Assembly (NCBI GenBank): GCA_002398365.1
Contig: DGYK01000022.1
Coordinates: 113,076 to 158,478, forward strand
From: Flammeovirgaceae bacterium UBA5008
GTDB taxonomy: Bacteria > Bacteroidota > Bacteroidia > Cytophagales > Cyclobacteriaceae
Direction of reading: 5' to 3'
Length of the DNA: 45,403 nt
The notes beneath the pieces were generated by a model. That model searched no databases. It was not told the origin of the DNA and was given only the letters and a program-made list of their open reading frames with translations. Shown here one piece after another: positions 18,687 to 26,295 of the stretch. Each line of letters begins with the position of its first letter. The first letter of the stretch is position 1. The position numbers and the translations under genes were made by a program.

Positions 18687-19161
18687 CTGGAACTGTTCCG
18701 TTCATCCATTCCTTCACTTGTTTGTCAGAACCAGGAAGCATTGCCATTTGCTTTGTCGCAAGGTTAATAACTACAAATGCTAAAATATGAAAACCGTCTA
18801 TATTGAATTTGTTTCCAATGTCATCTTTCTCGAGTAATGAAAAGTAGCCTAAAATTCTAAGTTTTGATCCAACCTTTTCAAAACCACTTGTCACTAAACC
18901 GCCAACCCAACATTGCCCGCCATCTTCAAACCTCACTTTATAATAGGGTTTGTCTAAGTACCCTTTTTCAACTTGAATAACTTCAATGTCACATGCGACT
19001 ATTTCACCATTCCATTTTTTTGTATCAAGCTTTGCTGTTTCCAATTGCTTGTTACCAAAGTTTACAGGGCAAGCATTTTGTGCTTTATTTTCTGCAATTG
19101 AAAGCACCAACACCATTGCTGTTAATAGAGTCGTCTTAAAAGTAACTGTCATTTTTGTCAT
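18673..19161 (-). CDS. secreted protein of unknown function
   Basis: I choose ATG 19161 (MTKMTVTFKTTLL...) because it opens directly into a signal peptide ending ENKAQ; upstream in-frame codons are highly charged and improbable. ATG 19152 is also possible. The mature protein is about 135 residues with a Cys pair (NACPVNF and VACDIE) and a third Cys in GGQCWVGG, suggesting a small periplasmic beta-rich domain. No family is recognised. It lies 59 bp downstream of another secreted unknown in the same direction and probably shares its transcript. Its 3' end runs into the esterase remnant. Confidence 0.6.
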   Translation of the reverse strand: MTKMTVTFKTTLLTAMVLVLSIAENKAQNACPVNFGNKQLETAKLDTKKWNGEIVACDIEVIQVEKGYLDKPYYKVRFEDGGQCWVGGLVTSGFEKVGSKLRILGYFSLLEKDDIGNKFNIDGFHILAFVVINLATKQMAMLPGSDKQVKEWMNGTVPVAQK

Positions 19162-19220
19162 TTTACAAAGTTTATTAGCTTCTTCGTCCTCGCATTCCCG
19201 CTTCGGGGACAAATGCCAAA

Positions 19221-19991
19221 TTATTTCTTCTGCCGCTTTTCAATTTCTTTGAATAATTCCTCTGTTGAAAATCGTATTGCACTTACCATCATGCATTCCA
19301 GATAATTACTGCAATTCACTGATCTTTCATGGGCGTTTCCTGGCGGAAGTATTTGTTCAAGCGATTTATAATTGTCCACCAAAGCATTTCCTTCAATTTC
19401 CTTTCTCAAAATCTCTTTGTTGGTCGATGTCGAGAAAAGCTTAACAACATAACGAAGTGTCGGTGCCTTTTTTGTTCCAGCGGTGTAAATATTCTCGAAA
19501 CTGATAATATAATCCACTTTGTACCGCTGTCCAATCTTTTTCAGATTCGTGGTCGGTAATTGCGAACGGTCGACCACTTCGCAGGTTAGCACCGGGTTAT
19601 TGAAAGTGAAATCTGTCTCAATTTCATTGGTATTAAAAAATGAATTCAGCTCCCGTTTGGTTTTAAAAGCGATGAAGTGAAAATATCGAAAGTTGAGGTC
19701 TTCCCTTGCTCGTTTAATAGTTTGGTGAACTTCTTGCTCAATTTTTTTCTTTGCTTCATCATCTGCTATTTTCCACTGATTCTCTAACGATTTGATAACC
19801 GAGAAATACATCATGAACTGCTTGTCCTCCATAGCATCTGCGTATACGTTCAATGAATCAGGAATTTGCGCCTTGTCCGGCTTTATAATAATGACAGCAA
19901 ATGGTTTAAAAATGTCTTGTTTGCTTCTCTCTTGCCCATGAGAGTAAATGAAAACGCAAAGGAGGAACCAAATCGCTGTGAGAATCTTCAT
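19221..19991 (-). CDS. secreted protein of unknown function
   Basis: The start is set at ATG 19991, which begins a clean signal peptide (MKILTAIWFLLCVFIYSHGQ); the frame continues upstream but with non-protein-like content. The mature part is about 236 residues: a mixed alpha/beta N-terminal half with charged helices (DDEAKKKIEQEVHQ), a strand-rich centre (YKVDYIISFENIYT, LRYVVKLFSTSTNKEILR) and a Lys/Glu-rich C-terminus. Two Cys near the end (VNCSNYLECMM) could pair. No domain family recognised. Probably the first gene of a two-gene unit with the following secreted protein. Confidence 0.65.
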   Translation of the reverse strand: MKILTAIWFLLCVFIYSHGQERSKQDIFKPFAVIIIKPDKAQIPDSLNVYADAMEDKQFMMYFSVIKSLENQWKIADDEAKKKIEQEVHQTIKRAREDLNFRYFHFIAFKTKRELNSFFNTNEIETDFTFNNPVLTCEVVDRSQLPTTNLKKIGQRYKVDYIISFENIYTAGTKKAPTLRYVVKLFSTSTNKEILRKEIEGNALVDNYKSLEQILPPGNAHERSVNCSNYLECMMVSAIRFSTEELFKEIEKRQKK

Positions 19992-20323
19992 CAAAAAATA
20001 ATTATTATGTATAACGACCCTGTGTTTCTGACGGCTACAGATTTCGAAGCTTCTCTTGTCACAAGTGCCGAGGCTAATATAAAAACTAAAATCCAAATTA
20101 GTAGATAGTCGAGGCAAGCATTTTCGTTTTGTTGCTTTTAGGTCTCATTTCATTAGTGTTCGAACAAACCGTCTCAGAATTAAAAAATCTAAAGCAACTT
20201 GACGCTCACCAACCAAAGATATAATTATCGAAGTTTACTTTTAATGTACCGATTTGTTGATGTGTGCCGACTGAGTCCCCGAGGAAAATTGCCGTGTTTC
20301 GAAACAAAAACTATCACTGCACA
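19992..20323. other. non-coding stretch, no feature identified
   Basis: About 330 bp between two - strand genes. I see no convincing reading frame, RNA gene, hairpin terminator or TAnnTTTG box. It must hold the promoter of the secreted-protein pair that starts at 19991. Confidence 0.4.
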
Positions 20324-20665
20324 CTACCCACCAAACATTTCCTTATGGGTATAATAACTGGCGGAGTAGAGCAGTGGGATGCCTTCGCTTTTCATTTTCT
20401 TTAGCGACTCAAAATACCAATCGCGGCCGGTGGTTCCATCGTAGGCATCGCCAACTTCTACCTTGTAGAATTGCTTGTCTTTGAAAGCTTCAATGCCTCC
20501 TACATACAGTCCAAGTGCATGCACCCGCTCTAAAACAATTTCGAATTCCTCTTGAGAGAAATACTTGATGGCCCCTGCATCAAACCCATCGTTTAGATTG
20601 GTCAACCCCTGAAAAACATGTTTGTTCAGGAAAACTTCTTTTCGATTTCTTTTGTTTTCTGTCAT
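20324..20665 (-). CDS. small cytosolic protein of unknown function
   Basis: A 113-residue soluble protein with no signal peptide or TM. It has a basic start (MTENKRNRKEVFLNKHVF), a likely helix (SQEEFEIVLERVHALGLYVGGIEAF broken at the glycines) and a C-terminal part rich in Tyr and Gly (GDAYDGTTGRDWYFESLKKM, LYSASYYTHKEMFGG). I do not recognise the family. It stands alone, 73 bp after the next gene in the same direction. Confidence 0.6.
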   Translation of the reverse strand: MTENKRNRKEVFLNKHVFQGLTNLNDGFDAGAIKYFSQEEFEIVLERVHALGLYVGGIEAFKDKQFYKVEVGDAYDGTTGRDWYFESLKKMKSEGIPLLYSASYYTHKEMFGG

Positions 20666-20738
20666 AGCATAAATCTGTTGGTTGTGTTTTTATTAAAAAT
20701 TTAATCCGTGCGTCCACGAAAACAATTCCATTCCCTTA

Positions 20739-21422
20739 CTACGCCACCAACTGTTTCAGCAAATCATTAAAGTCCGTCCAATCTAAATCCGTAGAGAGCG
20801 GTTTATCGAGGGCAGGCTTTGGTGTGGCCGGCATGTTCACGGGATTCTTTGGCTGTGGCTGAACCAGGTGCGCTTGCTTGACCGGGTTGCGCTCGCTCAC
20901 CTCATTTTTCTCCTCACTTTTCCGCACGATGTTTTCCTCCTTCAAAACCGGAGCAGTCTTCTTCTCGCGTGCGATCAACTCACGCTCCTTCGCACGCAGC
21001 GCATCTTCTTTTTCTTGCAGATAGCACCGCTTGTCCTCATTTGCCTTTTGCTGAAACTGTATATCCTCCAATTGATCTTCAAGCCGGATCAACGCTTCTT
21101 CTAACAATTGCGATTTTTTTTGCGCGTGCCTTACTTTGTTGAGCAACGCCTGACGCTCACTTTTGATTGCGTATGTCTGCAATTGGGGGTTGTACTGTTC
21201 TGCAGGTCGAAAACCAAATTTGGTAATGATGTATTCGTTTTTCTGTGCGTCCACATAAATATTTCTGCGCACATGGCACAGCCCTGCGTAAACGGCCAGC
21301 GCATCAAAGATGGTGACATCGCGCTCGGCAGGGTGTGTACTTTTTCTGAGAATCAAACCTTCGGGTATCCGGTATTCGATTCGTTCATTCATAATCGACT
21401 GTTGGTTTACTTCGGTGTTCAT
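20739..21422 (-). CDS. coiled-coil protein of unknown function
   Basis: Of 227 residues, the first 85 form a folded-looking domain (EYRIPEGLILRKSTHP, FDALAVYAGLCHVRRNIYVD). A long Gln/Glu/Lys coiled coil follows (about 88-148), then a Pro/Lys linker and a short acidic-aromatic C-terminal helix (LDWTDFNDLLKQLVA, 213-227) that looks like a docking peptide. There is no signal peptide or TM. ATG 21422 is used; an internal ATG 10 codons later (MNERIEYRI) is an alternative. No family recognised. Confidence 0.6.
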   Translation of the reverse strand: MNTEVNQQSIMNERIEYRIPEGLILRKSTHPAERDVTIFDALAVYAGLCHVRRNIYVDAQKNEYIITKFGFRPAEQYNPQLQTYAIKSERQALLNKVRHAQKKSQLLEEALIRLEDQLEDIQFQQKANEDKRCYLQEKEDALRAKERELIAREKKTAPVLKEENIVRKSEEKNEVSERNPVKQAHLVQPQPKNPVNMPATPKPALDKPLSTDLDWTDFNDLLKQLVA

Positions 21423-21461
21423 ATAGTTGAATATTTTTTGGTGGTTGATCTTTTTTTAATG

Positions 21462-21493
21462 AAAACCCCGCAGACCGAAGTCTGCGAGGTTTT
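21462..21493. terminator. bidirectional hairpin terminator
   Basis: AAAACC-C-CGCAGAC / loop CGAA / GTCTGCG-A-GGTTTT forms a 7+6 bp stem with one mismatch and A/T tails on both sides. It lies between the stop of the 21501-22178 gene and the start of the 20739-21422 gene, and should end the former's transcript. Confidence 0.75.
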
Positions 21494-21500
21494 ACTTTAG

Positions 21501-22178
21501 TTACCCTACCGCGATGCTGATCACATCACTCCAGTTCCCTACGCGCTCATCGCGAATCAGGTAAATGGCTCGGTATTTCCAGATAGCGTGCGTGGCGACC
21601 GGCATCGTGTCAGTATAGTGTGGCACGGTGTCCACTGCTAAAAACTGCCATGTGCCGTTACCACGATCTACCTCAATGTACACGGCATCGGCATCGCCCC
21701 GTGTCCACTGCACTTCCACTTGTCCGCCCTTCATCACCAGTTTTAACTTCGGCTTCAGTGCATCAAAGTCCACCACCGACTTTGCACCGATGATGCCAAG
21801 GTCTTTGCCAATGGCTTCGGTGTAAGCAGCGGAGTTTTTGATACGTTGAACCAATTGCGCCAAGCGCGGAAAAATGCCGGGTGCTACATCGGCAGGTTTT
21901 GCGCCTAACACTGGTGTATCAGGTACAAGACCAAGTGGCTTGCCAAGCGGGCCATCTTTAACCAGGTTTTTAAAATTAACCCGTTGTTCCTTGGCCGTGG
22001 TAAAAACCTCTGCTGCGTTAACGAGGTAGGCGAACATAGCCGCATCGTTTTTTGCAGAGGTAACGTCTGCTGCCGTCAAGCCGAGCGTGCTGACGTAGTT
22101 GCCAATCTTGGCGGAAAAATTGTTTACCCAAATAAGCCTGCCCTCGTCTGTGCGGGGCAAATAATGATCTTTTGCCAT
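21501..22178 (-). CDS. conserved protein of unknown function with C-terminal fibronectin III-like fold
   Basis: A 225-residue protein without a signal peptide. The N-terminal part (1-110) is helical with a conserved-looking opening (DHYLPRTDEGRLIWVNNF). The C-terminal 90 residues read as a small beta sandwich (PKLKLVMKGGQVEVQWTRGD, VYIEVDRGNGTWQFLA, WKYRAIYLIRDERVGNWSDV), resembling a fibronectin III-like domain. From general memory, similar stand-alone proteins occur in many Bacteroidota without an assigned role. It is followed by a terminator and preceded by the minisatellite region. Confidence 0.7.
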   Translation of the reverse strand: MAKDHYLPRTDEGRLIWVNNFSAKIGNYVSTLGLTAADVTSAKNDAAMFAYLVNAAEVFTTAKEQRVNFKNLVKDGPLGKPLGLVPDTPVLGAKPADVAPGIFPRLAQLVQRIKNSAAYTEAIGKDLGIIGAKSVVDFDALKPKLKLVMKGGQVEVQWTRGDADAVYIEVDRGNGTWQFLAVDTVPHYTDTMPVATHAIWKYRAIYLIRDERVGNWSDVISIAVG

Positions 22179-22233
22179 ATTGATATTGATTATTACAATT
22201 GAGAAATTAATTTTTAATTGAATTCGAAGGTTT

Positions 22234-22560
22234 GGGAGTGCCTTAAGGAGGCCTTGGCGAATCCGGGAATGATCGGTGCCTTCGCAAAAATGGCGCGTGC
22301 GTTAAATCGAGTGCCGCGTGCGTTAGCCAAAAGAATCCGTGCGAAGGCACAGATGCCCCGTGCGAAGGCACGGATAATCGGTGCGAAGGCACAAAGGTGT
22401 ATTTTGACCAAATGACTGCCTCGGGCAAAGGCACGACTGCTCCGGGCGAAGGCACGAATGACTCGTGCGAAGGCACGCGTGATTTTTTTCTACTCCCGAA
22501 CGAGCTGTGCGAACGCCCGAATGATTTAAGCAAAGGCACGCGCAACTGATATTGAAGGCC
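22234..22560. repeat. 21-bp minisatellite with hairpin-forming units
   Basis: Units recur at exactly 21-bp phase. Clear copies of GTGCGAAGGCAC (or one to three changes) start at 22339, 22360, 22381, 22423, 22444, 22465, 22507 and 22528. Degenerate copies lie at 22276, 22297, 22318, 22402, 22486 and 22549, and weaker traces at 22234 and 22255. The core is a dyad GTGC-GAAG-GCAC; with flanks the 22358-22373 unit gives a 6-bp stem (CCGTGC/GCACGG) on a GAAG tetraloop. Because 21 is a multiple of 3, several frames on both strands stay open and spell heptad repeats. The copies have diverged without losing phase, so the array is old. Confidence 0.88.
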
Positions 22561-22659
22561 ATCATACCTTGCGGATATCATGCACCGTGCGTGCAGTTGC
22601 GTGACGGCCGCTGTCGCAATGGTGATCAATAAAATCAGACTAAAAATTACTTGGCGCAT
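22243..22659 (-). CDS. possible secreted heptad-repeat protein spanning the minisatellite (doubtful)
   Basis: From ATG 22659 a 138-codon frame begins with a plausible signal peptide (MRQVIFSLILLITIATAAVTQLHA) and then runs through the 21-bp array, giving seven-residue repeats of the type VPSHxxF. The signal peptide lies outside the array and argues for coding. Against it, other frames through the array are also open, the repeat region has low complexity, and no promoter was seen. The likeliest reading is a non-coding array that happens to be open. Confidence 0.25.
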   Translation of the reverse strand: MRQVIFSLILLITIATAAVTQLHARCMISARYDGLQYQLRVPLLKSFGRSHSSFGSRKKSRVPSHESFVPSPGAVVPLPEAVIWSKYTFVPSHRLSVPSHGASVPSHGFFWLTHAALDLTHAPFLRRHRSFPDSPRPP

Positions 22660-23029
22660 GAAAAAGCGTAACCAAGTCTCGTGCCAAACTGAAATAAAAA
22701 TAGCGCGGAGGCTAAAAAACGCTTAATGGAAATAGATTTCGTATAAAATATTTTTTAAAAACAAAATGATGCAAAAGAAGGAAGAGCCTAAAAACGATAT
22801 TTTCGTTATATATCGTCACTACATTTCGTTATATATCAACAAAATGATGGAAATGGATCTTAAAAGGGATAGACTGCTTTAGGCAGGATCAGGAAATAAA
22901 AAAGGGATTCGAATCACGTATCGTGTCTCAAAAGTGCCAACACGTTTTTTGATTTTCCGGAATGGCGGGTGGTCTCTTTCCACTGATCAAAAATATTTTC
23001 CCGCTAAATAATTTGAAGAATCGAATGCG
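22660..23029. other. non-coding stretch with a pair of direct repeats
   Basis: 370 bp without a credible gene. It contains the perfect 14-bp direct repeats TTTCGTTATATATC at 22801-22814 and 22824-22837 (23-bp period), flanked by two copies of ACAAAATGATG (from about 22761 and 22839). The rest shows no hairpin or RNA gene that I can recognise. Confidence 0.5.
22801..22837. repeat. 14-bp direct repeat pair, candidate operator
   Basis: Two perfect copies of TTTCGTTATATATC are separated by 9 bp (23-bp period, about two helical turns). Each contains the near-palindrome GTTATATATC. Spacing and sequence suggest a protein-binding site, but no adjacent regulator gene is present. Confidence 0.5.
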
Positions 23030-23533
23030 CTATTCCACCTTCTGAACATAGATACGCTGCGAATGCGTATTGGAAGAAGATAACCATAACTCTTCTATCA
23101 GCCTTTTCAACCCAATACTTCTTTGTGCAGTGGTTAGATCTTCTGCCTTCGTAATTTCCAGATAAGTCGGGTCTTGCTGAACATGATCAAAAAATTCTTT
23201 CTCAATGGCACGCCACTTTTCCACGCTTGTCAGCGGAACAAGAAAAGATAAATCATGGCTTCGTGCAATTATAAATTTGGAAGTCTGACCATCATCATGC
23301 TTTAAGTACAATGTATCTGCGCTTATCTTCCACTCTCCGAATAACTTAGTCCCGTAAAAATTATAATCACTGTGGGACAAGTTTTTAAATTCAGCTTTAT
23401 TCTTAGGTTTCAAAACCAGTCTCTGCACTTGAGCACAATGCTCATCCAAACATCTGTCGTATTCTAGAGGTATATCTTGATCTATCGAAAAGAAAATCAG
23501 AATAAATTGGAAAGCAAAAAGGGACATATTCAT
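23030..23533 (-). CDS. small secreted protein of unknown function
   Basis: ATG 23533 opens a short hydrophobic segment (MNMSLFAFQFILIFFS) that looks like a signal peptide or anchor. The 150-residue remainder has a Cys pair (RCLDEHCAQ), strand-rich stretches (GEWKISADTLYLKHDDG, KFIIARSHDLSFLVPL) and a helical C-terminus. It resembles small Bacteroidota periplasmic proteins that carry a read-out strand motif (W-I-DTL-L), but I cannot name a family. It stands alone between non-coding regions. Confidence 0.55.
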   Translation of the reverse strand: MNMSLFAFQFILIFFSIDQDIPLEYDRCLDEHCAQVQRLVLKPKNKAEFKNLSHSDYNFYGTKLFGEWKISADTLYLKHDDGQTSKFIIARSHDLSFLVPLTSVEKWRAIEKEFFDHVQQDPTYLEITKAEDLTTAQRSIGLKRLIEELWLSSSNTHSQRIYVQKVE

Positions 23534-23691
23534 TCTATAGGTTTATGAAATGGTTTGATCAGATCGCCCCATCACGTTAGGTTTATTTTTTTCTGCAAGC
23601 ATAATGCTTTAACCTAATGGATCGCTCCTACGCATCTTCAAGTATCCCGCACGACTAACTTCTTCCTCTCTCCAACACCTGCATCAAACCG

Positions 23692-23871
23692 CTAAAACAC
23701 CCACCCCACCTTCACCGATGCCTCCGGTGTCAGCACGGGTGTTGAAAAAGAACTTCCATCCACCGTTACCGTACTCACACCACCCACGCGCAGGTGCATA
23801 CCCGCCCACAGACTCACATCCACAACCACGAGCGTCATACAAATAAGGAAGAAGGTTTTCATTTTATTCAT
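23692..23871 (-). CDS. possible small secreted peptide (doubtful)
   Basis: From ATG 23871 (or 23862) a 59-codon frame encodes a signal-peptide-like segment (MKTFFLICMTLVVVDVSLWAG) and about 35 residues that read as two or three beta strands ending VKVGWVF. The ending is like the last strand of an outer-membrane barrel, so it could be a remnant of a porin-like gene or an independent small protein. Confidence 0.35.
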   Translation of the reverse strand: MNKMKTFFLICMTLVVVDVSLWAGMHLRVGGVSTVTVDGSSFSTPVLTPEASVKVGWVF

Positions 23872-23948
23872 TCGTTGAACCATGATCAATAAATAGTCAG
23901 CACGTTTAAATTAACTCACACCCACTGCCTACTCTTGTCTCCTCCCCG

Positions 23949-24842
23949 TCACTCCATTCTCTTCTTCCCAAAAATCCGCACAAAGGGCTCTACCGTTTGT
24001 CCCACAAAATCAGTAGGAAAATGTTCTTCATCGGGCAAACCCACCGGCAATTGCTCATCGTCACTCGGCCAATAATTGGTTTTAAAAATATAATCCCACA
24101 CGCTCAGTGTAATGCCGTAGTTAAATCCATGCGGATGTGTAGCGGGCACATGCTTCGCGTGATGCCACAAATGCATCTGCGGACCGTTCAATAGATATTT
24201 CAAATACCCTAGGTTGATTTTCAAATTCGCGTGACCGAGCTGACCTGTCACCAACGTAAAAATGTGAACAATAAAAAAATCAGAAATACCAAAGCCGATC
24301 ATCGCCAGCGGCAGATATTCCAACGTACGATAAATAACATTCTCCATCCAATGATAGCGCAGCAACGCGGCAAAGCCCATCTGCTCCGTGCTGTGATGCA
24401 CTTTGTGAAACTGCCACATCCAATCCACATGATGATACAAGCGGTGAATATTCCACTGCATAAAATCGCGCAGCACAAAAATAATCACCAACTGCAACCA
24501 GCCCGGCAAACTCGCCACATGCAGCGCAACCAAATGACGAATGCCAAACAGCGCGAGAAAATCGCGGAACATCTCCACCGCCACCATCGATAGCGCATTG
24601 TAGGCCACCAGCGCAAACAAAAAGTAATTCCAAAACAAATAGAAAATGTCCAGCCAAAAATGCTCGCGTATCAGCGGTTGATTCTTCCGCCACGGAAATA
24701 CAATCTCCAGCAGCCAGATCACCAGCGAAGCGCCCACCAGCCAATAAAAATAATTGTGCCACCCCGGATGCAAAATTTCATTCACCAGATAATTCCAGTA
24801 GCCGGTGTAACCATCCCGCAGTATGTTCAGATAACTTTCCAC
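23949..24842 (-). CDS. fatty acid hydroxylase / sterol desaturase superfamily membrane protein
   Basis: An integral-membrane di-iron protein of 297 residues. The histidine clusters of the superfamily are complete: HRLYHH (133-138), HKVHH (146-150) and HLWHHAKH (224-231), placed between hydrophobic helices (about 31-49, 66-88, 115-127, 178-200). Such enzymes use O2 to hydroxylate or desaturate lipid chains or sterol-like substrates; the substrate cannot be read from sequence. Translation starts at GTG 24842. It lies 51 bp downstream of the CoA-transferase gene in the same direction, so the two are probably co-transcribed, though no shared pathway is evident. Confidence 0.88.
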   Translation of the reverse strand: MESYLNILRDGYTGYWNYLVNEILHPGWHNYFYWLVGASLVIWLLEIVFPWRKNQPLIREHFWLDIFYLFWNYFLFALVAYNALSMVAVEMFRDFLALFGIRHLVALHVASLPGWLQLVIIFVLRDFMQWNIHRLYHHVDWMWQFHKVHHSTEQMGFAALLRYHWMENVIYRTLEYLPLAMIGFGISDFFIVHIFTLVTGQLGHANLKINLGYLKYLLNGPQMHLWHHAKHVPATHPHGFNYGITLSVWDYIFKTNYWPSDDEQLPVGLPDEEHFPTDFVGQTVEPFVRIFGKKRME

Positions 24843-24893
24843 AAAATAATCAGTACAACATCACCGCTTTGTCCGTGCCGTTTAATTTTATCT

Positions 24894-26018
24894 TCAAACT
24901 AAGTTTTTTAAAATCTCTTCTGTGTGCTCACCAAAATGCGGAGGAGGCAATATGCGTTTACTCCGCTCCCACCCCGAAATGTTTCCAACAAAATTGCGCA
25001 CACCCACGGTCGAGCCCTCGCGCAATAAGATCTCCTCCGCCTCCGGCATCAGAAATGCTTCGCGAACATTCTGTATCACCCCGGCCGGAATTTTCTTCGC
25101 ATTCAAATTTTGCATCAACGCATCGGCATTTTGTAATTGAATCCCCTCCTCCAAAATTGCATTCAACTTCTCGCGGTTCGTCACCCGCAGCGAATTGGTA
25201 GAGAATAAATCAGCGGCAATCCTATCTTCCACCTTCAGCACCTGCACCAAATCATGAAACTGTCGGTCGCTGCCAATCGCTAATAAAATTCGCTTGCCAT
25301 CACGCGTCACAAACGAGTCGCCATACGGTGCAATGTTCGGATGTGCCGACCCTTGTCGCTGCGGCAGTCGCCCCGCCACCAACCAATTCGTGGCCTGATT
25401 CGTCAGCGATGTCAACGCAGCTTGTATCAGCGAAACCTCCACTAAATTTCCTTCGCCCGTCTTCTGCCGATGCAGCAACGCCACCAACAAACCTTCCTTC
25501 AAATGATGGGCTGCCAATACATCCACCAGCGCTACCGGCATTTTTGTAGGCAGTCCACCCTTCTCGCCATTCAAATCCATGAAGCCCGCCTCCGCTTGCA
25601 CCACCGCATCATAACCGACCCGCTCATTATCGGCACCGTATCCTGTCACTTGCCCATACACCAGCGCAGAATTCTCCGCGCGCAGTTGCTCATACGCCAC
25701 GCCCAACTTCGCAGCATCGCCCGGCTTGTAGCTGGCAATCATTACATCGGCCCACCGTGCCAGTTTCTTCACTACCTCAATTCCTTCCTTCTTCTGCAAA
25801 TCAATCGCAATGGATTTCTTGCCCCAATTACACGAGCAAAAATACGCGGATCGGTCATCGGTCTGCTCGTTCGTCAACCGCCACGTCCGCGTCACGTCAC
25901 CGCCCGTTTTCAGGTTCTCCACTTTAATGACTTCCGCCCCCAGCTCTGCAAAAAATTGCCCCACACTCGGCCCTGCCAATACCGAAGCCAACTCCACAAC
26001 TTTCAAATCATTTAGCAT
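24894..26018 (-). CDS. CaiB/BaiF family (class III) CoA-transferase
   Basis: This 374-residue cytosolic enzyme starts with the family signature LKVVELASVLAGPSVGQFFAELGAEVIKVE and continues with GKKSIAIDLQKKEG. The predicted catalytic Asp is D166 in VALVDVLAAHH, the position that forms the acyl anhydride in class III enzymes. The C-terminal part (GVIQNVREAF, PPPHFGEHTEEIL) closes the fold as in the family. It moves CoA between carboxylic acids; the acids are not predictable. Length is near the family's norm. It is the upstream partner of the hydroxylase-like gene. Confidence 0.92.
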   Translation of the reverse strand: MLNDLKVVELASVLAGPSVGQFFAELGAEVIKVENLKTGGDVTRTWRLTNEQTDDRSAYFCSCNWGKKSIAIDLQKKEGIEVVKKLARWADVMIASYKPGDAAKLGVAYEQLRAENSALVYGQVTGYGADNERVGYDAVVQAEAGFMDLNGEKGGLPTKMPVALVDVLAAHHLKEGLLVALLHRQKTGEGNLVEVSLIQAALTSLTNQATNWLVAGRLPQRQGSAHPNIAPYGDSFVTRDGKRILLAIGSDRQFHDLVQVLKVEDRIAADLFSTNSLRVTNREKLNAILEEGIQLQNADALMQNLNAKKIPAGVIQNVREAFLMPEAEEILLREGSTVGVRNFVGNISGWERSKRILPPPHFGEHTEEILKNLV

Positions 26019-26065
26019 ACCCTAAAGGTACTTTTTATAAAGCAATAAATAGAGGAGGCATGTCG

Positions 26066-26175
26066 TGCAGGCGCGCGGTGCCCGCGCGCCTGCATCGCCA
26101 CCGGGCTTTTCGCTGCAAGCTCCCCCTGCCGCTTTCCCTCAAAAGGGTCGCTTTCCACTTCAATCCCTTGCCCAC
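26066..26175. repeat. GC-rich inverted repeat and intergenic element
   Basis: A perfect 12-bp inverted repeat, TGCAGGCGCGCG (26066-26077) and CGCGCGCCTGCA (26083-26094) with a 5-base loop, is followed by a GC-rich segment to about 26175 (GGGCTTTTCGCTGCAAG, CCGCTTTCC, CACTTCAATCCCTTGCC). The composition differs sharply from both neighbours. The second half resembles, from memory, a dispersed intergenic element found in several Bacteroidota genomes; this cannot be confirmed from one copy. No T-run follows the hairpin, so it is not a normal terminator. Confidence 0.55.
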
Positions 26176-26295
26176 GCACAGCACCAAGCGCACCGGTCAT
26201 TTTACCGTCATCATTTCAAACCAATTGCCCTATTCATCAATAGAAAAGAGAATCATTTAATGCATTTTTGTGTTGTCATTCAAAAACCCAAAAGC

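Noticed and set aside
22218..22415. 65-codon + strand frame with heptads of the type RAKAxxP in the minisatellite
   Set aside because: It starts at TTG, ends inside the array, and is open mainly because the repeat length is a multiple of three.
22234..22560. CRISPR array
   Set aside because: Units are 21 bp in total with no spacers of typical length, and no cas genes are present.
26065..26295. N-terminal extension of the thioredoxin lipoprotein from 26065
   Set aside because: The extension would translate the GC-rich repeat, and the ATG at 26296 opens a perfect lipoprotein signal.
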